Shown here: piece by piece, positions 1-6,958 of the stretch
Layout of the letters: each line of letters starts with the position of its first letter
Position numbering within the stretch: the stretch's first letter is position 1
Assembly (NCBI GenBank): GCA_017427685.1
Contig: JAFRSH010000039.1
Coordinates: forward strand, 1 to 49,352
Length of the DNA stretch: 49,352 nucleotides
Reading direction: 5' to 3'
Origin: Lachnospiraceae bacterium
GTDB lineage: Bacteria; Bacillota; Clostridia; Lachnospirales; Lachnospiraceae
Notes under the pieces: generated by a model
Databases searched by the model: none
The model's input: the letters and a program-made list of their open reading frames with translations, nothing else
What the model was told of the DNA's origin: nothing
Position numbers and translations under genes: made by a program

Positions 1-162
1 GTGGTGATGATGGTGCTCATGCTCGTCATCATCGTCATCATCGTCATCGTCGTGATGGTGGTGATGGTGCTCATGCTCGTCGTCATCGTCGTCATCGTCG
101 TCATCATCGTCATGATGATGATGGTGATGCTCATGTTCGTCATCATCGTCGTCATGATGGTG
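1..162 (-). repeat. Tandem His/Asp-coding repeat
   Basis: Three or more tandem blocks of about 20 codons, each HHHHHH, a run of 9-11 aspartates (5 in the first), then EHE. The DNA is almost entirely GAC/GAT and CAC/CAT codons, so it is a low-complexity trinucleotide repeat prone to slippage; copy number may vary between strains. It continues beyond the left edge. Confidence 0.9.
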
Positions 163-810
163 TCCGCACACAGGGCAGATACCTTCTTCTTTAAGAAGCT
201 CTGCCATCATGTCGTTCTTCTCTTCCATAGCCTTAAGGATCGCTTCGCCGCCGATCTGATCCCAAGGGGTTGTAACGAGCACTGCGTCCTTGTTGTGCTC
301 ACGGATGAGCGCGATTGCTTCCTGCTGCTTCTTCTCATCCACAATGCCTGTTCTGCTGAGTATTATGGTGGCGGCATGTTCGATCTGATCGTTGAAGAAC
401 TCACCGAAGTTCTTCATGTACATCTTGCACTTTGCAACGTCTACTACGGCAATAAAGTTATTAACCTTGATGCCTGCCTCTTCGGAAACATCATTAACCG
501 CTCTGATAACGTCTGAAAGCTTGCCGACGCCCGAGGGCTCGATGATGATTCGATCGGGCTTGAATTCGTTCTGTACCTTAACAAGTGCCTTTCCGAAATC
601 ACCGACAAGTGTACAGCAGATACAACCGGAGTTGAGCTCGTTGATCGTAACGCCTGCGTCTTTGAGGAATCCCGAATCGATTCCGATCTCGCCGAATTCG
701 TTCTCGATGAGTACGAGCTTCTCGCCCTTGTAGGCCTCATCGATCAGTTTCTTGATAAGTGTGGTCTTTCCTGCTCCGAGGAATCCCGAAAAAATATCAA
801 CTTTTGTCAT
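1..810 (-). CDS. CobW/COG0523-family metal-chaperone GTPase, C-terminus cut by window edge
   Basis: The frame is open from an ATG at 808-810 to the left edge (270 codons, no stop seen). The N-terminus shows a P-loop of the G3E type (FLGAGKTTLIKK), a conserved GCICCTL metal-binding motif and a glutamate/guanine-specificity region typical of COG0523 GTPases, which load zinc, cobalt or nickel onto client proteins in the cytoplasm. After a CPVCG motif the protein runs into a metal-binding tail: HHH, D5, EHE, H6, D11, EHE, H6, D9, EHE, H5, then the edge. The family is certain; the metal is not. Histidine-rich COG0523 proteins are usually tied to zinc or nickel, and the next gene downstream in position is a zinc amidase, which would fit a zinc role by inference only. 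It is preceded by the amidase gene on the same strand with a gap of about 20 bp. Confidence 0.9.
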   Translation of the reverse strand, partial: MTKVDIFSGFLGAGKTTLIKKLIDEAYKGEKLVLIENEFGEIGIDSGFLKDAGVTINELNSGCICCTLVGDFGKALVKVQNEFKPDRIIIEPSGVGKLSDVIRAVNDVSEEAGIKVNNFIAVVDVAKCKMYMKNFGEFFNDQIEHAATIILSRTGIVDEKKQQEAIALIREHNKDAVLVTTPWDQIGGEAILKAMEEKNDMMAELLKEEGICPVCGHHHDDDDDEHEHHHHHHDDDDDDDDDDDEHEHHHHHHDDDDDDDDDEHEHHHHH

Positions 811-832
811 CTTACTGTCCTTCTTACTACAT

Positions 833-1702
833 TTATTTCTTAGGAGGAATGAACGTATCGACCGCTGAAACTATCGCAGTCGCTATCTTATCCTGATAAG
901 CTTCATCACTTAAGTTCTGCGCTTCTCTCTTGTTCGAGAGGTAACCGCATTCAACAACCACCGCGGGCATCTCTGCCTTGCTGCAGATCACGAGGTTGTC
1001 CTTAGTCTTGACACCGCCGTTAATGGCACCGGTCCTGCTAGAAACCTCGTCAACGATGAGCTGCGCGAGCTGCTCGTTCTCATCCGTCTTGGAGGTCCAA
1101 ACCTCAACACCTTCGTCGGAAGCCTTGTCTGAAGAGTTCTGATGAATGCTTATGAGTGCAAGTGCGCCTTCACACTTGTTCGCGAGATCTGCTCTGTCGT
1201 TGATGCCTACGAATGAGTCGTCGGTACGTGTCATATAGACGCCGAAGCCCTTATCTCTCAGCTTGTCCGCAAGAACAAGGGCAATATCAAGATCGATGTC
1301 CTTCTCATACTTGGTAGCCGAGATACAACCGCTGTCGTAGCCGCCGTGTCCCGCATCGATAACTATCAGACCTCTCTCGGATGTAGTGCCGATAATACCG
1401 GAGCCCGATCCGCTTCCGGATCCGTAGATCGCGTCGTCGGATTGGTTGTCAACGAGTGAGATCTCCCCGGAAGGAGTATTGGAAAGGTTGTTCTCAACCT
1501 CTGCGGTGTCCTTGGGTGAGAAAAGCTTCACAAGGAGCACGATGATGACAACGAGCACAGCGATGGCCGCGAGTCCCATTCCTATAAGGATGGCCAACGC
1601 CTGTCTCTTCTTTTTCATCTCGCGCTCATACCACTCTCTTTTGCGCGCTTCACGCTCCGAGAATCTGTCAAATTCGTCGCTTTTGTAAGTTCTTGTCCCC
1701 AT
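833..1702 (-). CDS. N-acetylmuramoyl-L-alanine amidase (Amidase_3), membrane-anchored
   Basis: A cell-wall hydrolase that cleaves the bond between N-acetylmuramic acid and L-alanine of the stem peptide. Residues about 1-35 are a charged cytoplasmic tail (Arg/Lys/Glu-rich), about 36-60 a single transmembrane segment (AILIGMGLAAIAVLVVIIVL), then a Ser/Gly-rich linker with GSGSGSGSG and the catalytic domain from about residue 110. Zinc ligands and catalytic residues are visible as DAGHGGYDSG, SIHQNSS and VVVECGYLSN. The ATG at 1700-1702 is preferred over an in-frame TTG at 1714 because it has GAGAGGG just upstream. It is a type II membrane protein with no SH3 or CwlB-type wall-binding domain, so it probably acts close to the membrane. 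About 22 bp separate its stop from the CobW gene start, suggesting cotranscription. Confidence 0.92.
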   Translation of the reverse strand: MGTRTYKSDEFDRFSEREARKREWYEREMKKKRQALAILIGMGLAAIAVLVVIIVLLVKLFSPKDTAEVENNLSNTPSGEISLVDNQSDDAIYGSGSGSGSGIIGTTSERGLIVIDAGHGGYDSGCISATKYEKDIDLDIALVLADKLRDKGFGVYMTRTDDSFVGINDRADLANKCEGALALISIHQNSSDKASDEGVEVWTSKTDENEQLAQLIVDEVSSRTGAINGGVKTKDNLVICSKAEMPAVVVECGYLSNKREAQNLSDEAYQDKIATAIVSAVDTFIPPKK

Positions 1703-1748
1703 TTTCCCTCTCAAGCCTCTGATACATCAAAATTGTAACGCGGTTGCG

Positions 1749-2417
1749 TCAGGTGTTCATCTGTGTAACATAAGTATGTTTCTTCATAAAGTCTACTATA
1801 TCGACAACGGGATCGTTCGGGCTTCTGACACCGCAAACGATATCTATCGAGCCGTCGGGATGCCTGGTCAGTGAATTGACTGTCACTTCCCTCTCGATCG
1901 ATTTGATCACTTCGATAAAAGAATCAAGATTTCCTTCGCCCGGAGCCAGTCTCGCCTGAACCTGACGGGGTGTGTGACCCTCAAGCTTCCTGAGGGGTCT
2001 GTATATCACGTACTGACAGAATACCATGCCGAAAGTACCGACAATACCTACCGTGTAAAGACCGCATCCGAAAGCCAGACCGACAGCCGAAACCGACCAG
2101 ATACCGGCAGCCGTGGTAAGACCCGAAACGGATCTGTTACGAAGGAAGATAACTCCCGCACCCAGGAACGATACACCGGTAACAACGTTGGCTGCAACTC
2201 TCGCGATATCCGCGCTGCTGCCCTCACTGATCAGATCAAGGAAGCCATACTTGGAGATGATACCGAAGATGGCCGCACCCAGAGCAACAAGACAGTGTGT
2301 TCTGATACCTGCCTTCTTGGCCCTGCGCTTTCTCTCGAAACCGACAACCGCACCGCACAGAAGTGAAGCAAAAAGCCTAAGCGAAACGATTCCAATGAAT
2401 TTCCAAGTCTCTGCCAT
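1749..2417 (-). CDS. MgtC/SapB family membrane protein
   Basis: 222 residues. The N-terminal half carries about four transmembrane helices with the MgtC signature region (GFERKRRAKKAGIRTHCLVA, then LGAAIF), GVSFLGAGVIF and SGLTTAAGIW, all typical of the family. The C-terminal 80 residues look like the small ACT-like cytoplasmic domain (EREVTVNSLTRHPDGSIDIV). MgtC proteins are linked to survival in low magnesium and to regulation of ATP synthase or other membrane transport; direct magnesium transport is doubtful in the best-studied members. The ATG at 2417 has AAGGAA eight bases upstream. A structured leader with an intrinsic terminator lies upstream, hinting at control by transcription attenuation. 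Confidence 0.9.
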   Translation of the reverse strand: MAETWKFIGIVSLRLFASLLCGAVVGFERKRRAKKAGIRTHCLVALGAAIFGIISKYGFLDLISEGSSADIARVAANVVTGVSFLGAGVIFLRNRSVSGLTTAAGIWSVSAVGLAFGCGLYTVGIVGTFGMVFCQYVIYRPLRKLEGHTPRQVQARLAPGEGNLDSFIEVIKSIEREVTVNSLTRHPDGSIDIVCGVRSPNDPVVDIVDFMKKHTYVTQMNT

Positions 2418-2496
2418 AGCAAATTCCTTTACTTAATTAAGTATAAACCCATCGTTTTCAATTCTACACCACGTGTCTGATTTAGTAAAGGGGGAT

Positions 2497-2527
2497 AAGA
2501 AAGAGAAAAACGGCTCATCGAGCCGTC
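2497..2527 (-). terminator. Intrinsic terminator in the mgtC leader
   Basis: On the minus strand ACGGCT-CGATG-AGCCGT forms a 6-bp stem with 5-nt loop, followed by TTTTCTCTTTCTT. It lies about 80 bp before the mgtC start, in the right orientation to attenuate that gene or to end a separate small RNA. Confidence 0.7.
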
Positions 2528-2655
2528 AGTTCTGAGTCATATTAAAAGGGTACCGGGCCGGTTTCACGGAGTGTGTCCGGCCCGTCTGGGAGCGTCCTGA
2601 TCTCTCAGGACAACCTCATTATGCCCCTGTAAGAGGATATTTTCAAGTATCAATT
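2525..2655 (-). ncRNA. Candidate structured leader RNA or small RNA upstream of mgtC
   Basis: Minus-strand sequence ahead of the terminator folds into several strong hairpins: GTCCTGA-GAGA-TCAGGAC (7 bp closed by a GNRA loop), then CGGGCCGG ... CCGGCCCG (8 bp, 15-nt loop rich in conserved-looking purines), possibly closed by AGGG ... CCCT as a three-way junction. An AT-rich region with TATAAA-like hexamers lies upstream at about 2650-2690. It does not match the M-box, Mn, NiCo, fluoride or ykkC consensus motifs as far as I can recall them. The arrangement (compact junction, then terminator, then gene) is that of a riboswitch; an independent ncRNA is the alternative. This also accounts for most of the 2418-2855 gene-free stretch. 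Confidence 0.4.
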
Positions 2656-2798
2656 TATATTTTTTTATATCAAAAAATACACAACATTGAAAAATCAACG
2701 ATTGTGATGTATATTAGTTTCTATCAAAAATTATTTTTGGGTATTGCAAGCGTTTATTAGATATTTAATTAGAGCAGTAAAATATATTCAGATACTTA

Positions 2799-2822
2799 TT
2801 CGGCAGGTAAATAATTGCCGAA
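2799..2822. promoter_or_regulatory. Inverted repeat upstream of the AraC-type regulator
   Basis: TTCGGCA, 10-nt spacer, TGCCGAA: a perfect 7-bp inverted repeat 34 bp before the regulator's ATG. It could be an operator for autoregulation or a leader hairpin. No U-tract follows, so it is not a convincing terminator. Confidence 0.4.
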
Positions 2823-2855
2823 ATCGCGTAAAATAAGGGATAAGGGGATGCCGAA

Positions 2856-4655
2856 ATGAAAGTTTTCAGAGAGTCAAAGGGATATTTTCGTAAGATTTTC
2901 ACGTTCTTTCTTATGTTTATTGTGATACCTCTTTCGGTAGTTAGCATCGTTTTCTTTACTTTTTTTTCAAGAGAGATCAAAGAGACTTATATCGAAGGTC
3001 AGGAGAACCTTGTACACACCATCATCAACGAAGCAGAAGCTACAATAAGGATGGCGGCACAGAGTATTCCCCAGGATTCCATCATCGCATTCTTTAACGA
3101 TCAGTTTACCGGCGGAAGCGGTGTTATGACAGTAAAGGTTTACGATATTAACGATATCGATGATGAAACACTTGATGCACTCAGAGAAAACCTTCCTTCA
3201 GATCAGGTGCTCATCAACGGAACCTTCCTTGATGACAGCGTTGGATATTACGTAATACTTAAACTTACCACCAGAGAACTCGGACTGGATTCCTACCTGT
3301 TCATGGTCATTTTCTTCACATCCATGGTTGCAGCTGCACTCTCCGTTGTGGCTTTCTTCCTAAGTAAAAAGCTCAGTAAGCCCGTTACCAATCTTTATAA
3401 GACCGCGCTTGATACCAGAGAGATCGATCTTCCAAACGTCAGCAAAGAAACCGAAAGTGATGAAGTAAGCACCATCGCCGCGGTTTTCGAAGAGATGAAC
3501 CACGACATGCGTACTTCCAAAGAGCTGATCAATACTTACAGCCGTGCCGCACAGGCTTACTCTCTCATACTTTACCTCGAGAAGAACATCCCCCTCCCCC
3601 GTTTTCTTGATACAAACGATGCTTTCAAGGATTCGGAGCACTACCTTCTCTGCGGCGTAAAGCTGTGTAACGACCTTGTTGCATCACATTATCTGCTCAA
3701 TCTCACCAGCCTTATCACCGATTTCCTCGGCGACGATACGATCAGCCTTGTCTCGCCTTTAAATCAGAACACTATCCTGATACTTCTTGCTTCAAAGAAT
3801 GATAAAGAAGAACTTGACCGCCTCGCAAAAGACCTTTTCGACATGATCGATCCGATAGCCAAATCGAAGTACATCATGGCGATCACCAATACCACACAGG
3901 ATATAACCGCACTGCCCAGAAGGAGCAAGCAGCTTAACGAGCTTATCTCAACAGCCGAATTCTACGAATTCTTCAACAAGATGATATCACGTGACAATAT
4001 CGTTAAGCTGACATCCAAGAATATCCAGTCCCTCGTAAACGAGTATTACCCGAGATTCGTAAGCTCGCTCCTCGAGAACGACAGGCTCGGTATCGAGATG
4101 AACACCGACCGTTTCTTTACGCAGATCAGTCTTACCGGAACAGACACCGCGATTGAAGCAATCCGGAAGCTTCTCGACCGTATCGTCGAAGAACAGTCAC
4201 TTTCGGAGCGAATAGATTCTGAATATAAAGAGATATTTGATCAAAAAGAAACCTTCAGAGATATCAAAAAATCTTTCAGTACGGCACTTATAAAAGCGGC
4301 TTCATTCTATGAGCAGGATGTCAATCCCGAGATGAAGTTGTGTGAAAATGTTGCACAGGTGCTGGTAGCGAATTACAACAAAGATATCGATATGCTCTCG
4401 ATAGCATCACGTTTTAATGTAAGCTACTCATATCTTTCAAGAATATTCAAGAACAACATGCTGATGACTCTCACAGACTATCTGAACAAATACCGGATAG
4501 ACAAGAGCTGCGAGTTTTTGAGCGACAAATCGGAGAAGCTCGAATCGATCGCATTAAAGGTCGGATACAATAACATCCAGAGTTTTCAGCGGTTCTTTAA
4601 GAAATATAAAGGCACAACACCCACTCTGTACAGAAAATCCGTATTACAGAGTTAA
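2856..4655 (+). CDS. Membrane-anchored AraC-family transcriptional regulator (YesN-like)
   Basis: 599 residues. Transmembrane helix 1 at about 14-37, an extracellular segment of about 110 residues, transmembrane helix 2 at about 148-172 followed by a HAMP-like LSKKLSKPVTNLYKTA, a central cytoplasmic region of about 300 residues without a recognised domain, and a C-terminal AraC double helix-turn-helix at about 505-596 (IASRFNVSYSYLSRIFKNNM and IALKVGYNNIQSFQRFFKKY). Such proteins sense an external signal and bind DNA directly from the membrane; many control sugar uptake, but here the neighbour on the same strand is a copper ATPase 53 bp downstream, so the ligand cannot be guessed from a transporter. 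The extracellular part is shorter than in typical 750-residue YesN homologues. ATG 2856 has AAGGGG eight bases upstream. Confidence 0.9.
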   Translation: MKVFRESKGYFRKIFTFFLMFIVIPLSVVSIVFFTFFSREIKETYIEGQENLVHTIINEAEATIRMAAQSIPQDSIIAFFNDQFTGGSGVMTVKVYDINDIDDETLDALRENLPSDQVLINGTFLDDSVGYYVILKLTTRELGLDSYLFMVIFFTSMVAAALSVVAFFLSKKLSKPVTNLYKTALDTREIDLPNVSKETESDEVSTIAAVFEEMNHDMRTSKELINTYSRAAQAYSLILYLEKNIPLPRFLDTNDAFKDSEHYLLCGVKLCNDLVASHYLLNLTSLITDFLGDDTISLVSPLNQNTILILLASKNDKEELDRLAKDLFDMIDPIAKSKYIMAITNTTQDITALPRRSKQLNELISTAEFYEFFNKMISRDNIVKLTSKNIQSLVNEYYPRFVSSLLENDRLGIEMNTDRFFTQISLTGTDTAIEAIRKLLDRIVEEQSLSERIDSEYKEIFDQKETFRDIKKSFSTALIKAASFYEQDVNPEMKLCENVAQVLVANYNKDIDMLSIASRFNVSYSYLSRIFKNNMLMTLTDYLNKYRIDKSCEFLSDKSEKLESIALKVGYNNIQSFQRFFKKYKGTTPTLYRKSVLQS

Positions 4656-4658
4656 ACA

Positions 4659-4688
4659 AAGCCCGGTACTTTGCTAAAGTATCGGCTT
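4659..4688 (+). promoter_or_regulatory. Strong hairpin between regulator and copA
   Basis: AAGCC-(C)-GGTACTTT, loop GCT, AAAGTATC-GGCTT: 5 bp, a single-base bulge, then 8 bp including one G-U pair. It lies directly after the regulator's stop and 20 bp before the ATPase start. No T-run follows, so it may be an mRNA processing or stability hairpin, or a binding site, rather than a terminator. Confidence 0.45.
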
Positions 4689-4708
4689 CCTTAGAGGAGA
4701 TTCAAACC

Positions 4709-6952
4709 ATGAAACACGAAACGATCAACGTTGACGGAATGATGTGCTCAATGTGCAGCCGTTCCGTAGAGCGCGCGGCCTGCTCGGCAGGATCAGCGAC
4801 CGCCAGCGTCAACCTTATGTTAAAAACACTCACCGTCGATTACGACGAGAGCAAGACAAGCATCAAAGAGATAATGAAGTCTGTTTCAAAGGCAGGCTAC
4901 AAGCCCTTCCCTCCCGGAAAGGATTCAACCTCGCTTTTCAAGAGACGGCTTATCCTCGGCATCATTCTGCTCGTTCTTCTGCTCGCAGTCTACTACCCTT
5001 ACATGTACTCACAGGCCTTCGATGGACTTGTGATCCCCGTAACCGTTTACCAGTTCGTCATCGCCACGTTTGTACTTATCATCAACAGAAGTTTCTTTAT
5101 AAAAGGCTTTAAGAGCGTTATTTCCAAAACACCCGGTATGGATGTTCTGATCTCCCTCGGATCGGGCATCTCCTACATCTACAGTATCGTTCTTTCCGTG
5201 ACTGTCATCGCGGATGTCGCAAACGGCCATAGCAGCGAGGCATTCAACACTTCACGGATGCTCTGTTTTGAGTCGGCATCGATGATCCCCGTGCTTATAA
5301 GCATTGGAAAGTATCTTGAAGAAAAGACCAAAAGAAAGACTTCGAGCGCATTAAAGGAGCTTATGAACCTCAAGCCCCTCGAAGCGGTCAGGATCATCGC
5401 GAGTGAAGGCGCCGATCTAAGGGAAATCGCGGCCGGCGGCGCTTATGAGACAGAAACGGTGAATACCGACCTCGTCAGGGTTGGTGAAGCCATCATAATA
5501 AAGGCCGGCGAGACGATCCCTCTCGACGGAACCGTTATCTACGGAGCAGGCAGCGCGGGCGAAAGCGCACTGAGCGGAGAATCGGCTCCCGTTGAGAAAG
5601 AGCCCGGAAGTGAAGTTTTCCAGGCGACCACACTTCTCTCAGGGTTCCTCGTAGTAGAAGTCACCAAGACAGGCAAGGATACGGTCCTTTCGAAGATGAT
5701 CGACCTCGTGACACAGGCTTCCGTATCAAAACCCGATATAGCCAAGCTTGCAGACAGACTGAGCGCGATCTTTGTTCCTATCGTGCTCTCACTTGCAGTC
5801 ATCACCTTCTGTATCTGGGAATTCGCTGTAGGCGCCGGATTTGCGAAAGCGATCGGCTACGCCATAAGCGTGATAACGATCTCCTGCCCGTGTGCGCTCG
5901 GACTCGCTACACCTACAGCGGTTATGGCGGCTGTCGGTCGCGGTGCCAAGACAGGTATGCTTATCAAGAATGCGAAGGTTATAGAGCTGTTGCACAAAAC
6001 CGATACCATGGTATTTGACAAAGCAGGAACGCTGACGACAGGCATCCTCAGCATCACCGATACAGATTGCGACAACGAAGCGACTCTTAGGGCACTCTTC
6101 GTCTGCGAGGAAATGATCACTCACCCCATCGGTAAAGCTGTATGCGATGGTCTTAAAGACAAGGGTTTAAAGGACGCCCCGATCGCTGTGACAGACTTCG
6201 AAACGAGACCCGGTTACGGACTCACCGCCTTGGTTGACGGCAGGTTCTTCTACTCCGGCAACGATCGTCTGAGGCAAGAGATCTGTTCGGATGTACCCGA
6301 GACCGAGAACGACAGGAAAGCGGCCCGCTACATGAGCGAAGGCAAGACTGTCATCTTCTTCGGCTTCAGAGGCGAAGCTCCGGGTGTTATCGCGCTATCG
6401 GATACTCTTAAGCCCGATGCCGGTGATATGATCAACGGCCTCAAGGACTTTAATATCACTCCCGTACTGCTCTCGGGCGACAACCCGGCGTGCGCGCTTT
6501 ACACCGCGGGACAGCTCGGTATCACTGAAGCTTTCGGTGGCAAAGATCCCATCGGCAAAGTCGACAAGATCAAAGAGATCAGTGCGGAAGGTCATACAGT
6601 TGCCTTCGTCGGAGACGGTATCAACGACTCTCCTTCTCTCACAAGCGCTGATATCGGTATCGCGATCGGTGCCGGAACGGACATCGCAATCGAAAGTGCC
6701 GACATGGTGCTCGCTTCTTCAGACCTTACCGACGTTGTAAAAGCCGTAAAATTCGGCTACGATACTATTAAAAATATAAAACAGAACCTTTTCTGGGCTC
6801 TGTTTTATAACGTGTTATGTATCCCGCTTGCCGCGGGGGCTTATTCAAGCTTCGGACTCTCTATCAATCCGGCGATCGCCGCAGGACTTATGAGCATCAG
6901 CTCACTCTTCGTAGTAACGAATTCCCTGAGGCTGCGCTATTCAAAGAAATAA
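4709..6952 (+). CDS. copA: Copper-translocating P1B-type ATPase (CopA-like)
   Basis: 747 residues. One N-terminal heavy-metal-associated domain (GMMCSMCSRS, the GMxCxxC motif), eight expected membrane helices, the CPC metal site in SCPCALGLATP, FYNVLCIPLAAG in helix 7 and MSISS in helix 8, all pointing to Cu(I) export across the plasma membrane. The ATP-binding domain shows THPIGKAV (HP motif) and GDGINDSPSL. Three catalytic motifs differ from consensus: the actuator TGES is SGES, the phosphorylation loop DKTGT is DKAGT at residues 437-441, and TGD is SGD. Aspartate 437 is kept, so activity is likely but the changes are unusual together. ATG 4709 follows GAGGAG with 9-bp spacing. Its 3' end meets the convergent ABC transporter gene with only 6 bp between stops. 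Confidence 0.93.
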   Translation: MKHETINVDGMMCSMCSRSVERAACSAGSATASVNLMLKTLTVDYDESKTSIKEIMKSVSKAGYKPFPPGKDSTSLFKRRLILGIILLVLLLAVYYPYMYSQAFDGLVIPVTVYQFVIATFVLIINRSFFIKGFKSVISKTPGMDVLISLGSGISYIYSIVLSVTVIADVANGHSSEAFNTSRMLCFESASMIPVLISIGKYLEEKTKRKTSSALKELMNLKPLEAVRIIASEGADLREIAAGGAYETETVNTDLVRVGEAIIIKAGETIPLDGTVIYGAGSAGESALSGESAPVEKEPGSEVFQATTLLSGFLVVEVTKTGKDTVLSKMIDLVTQASVSKPDIAKLADRLSAIFVPIVLSLAVITFCIWEFAVGAGFAKAIGYAISVITISCPCALGLATPTAVMAAVGRGAKTGMLIKNAKVIELLHKTDTMVFDKAGTLTTGILSITDTDCDNEATLRALFVCEEMITHPIGKAVCDGLKDKGLKDAPIAVTDFETRPGYGLTALVDGRFFYSGNDRLRQEICSDVPETENDRKAARYMSEGKTVIFFGFRGEAPGVIALSDTLKPDAGDMINGLKDFNITPVLLSGDNPACALYTAGQLGITEAFGGKDPIGKVDKIKEISAEGHTVAFVGDGINDSPSLTSADIGIAIGAGTDIAIESADMVLASSDLTDVVKAVKFGYDTIKNIKQNLFWALFYNVLCIPLAAGAYSSFGLSINPAIAAGLMSISSLFVVTNSLRLRYSKK

Positions 6953-6958
6953 CGATAG

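Noticed and set aside
1..516. Plus-strand open frame rich in Met, Val and Ile
   Set aside because: It is the antisense reading of the His/Asp tail of the CobW gene; the repeat composition keeps stops out. The minus frame has the GTPase motifs.
2525..2655. M-box magnesium riboswitch before mgtC
   Set aside because: Gene context suggested it, but the conserved M-box core sequences are not visible; kept as an unassigned structured RNA.
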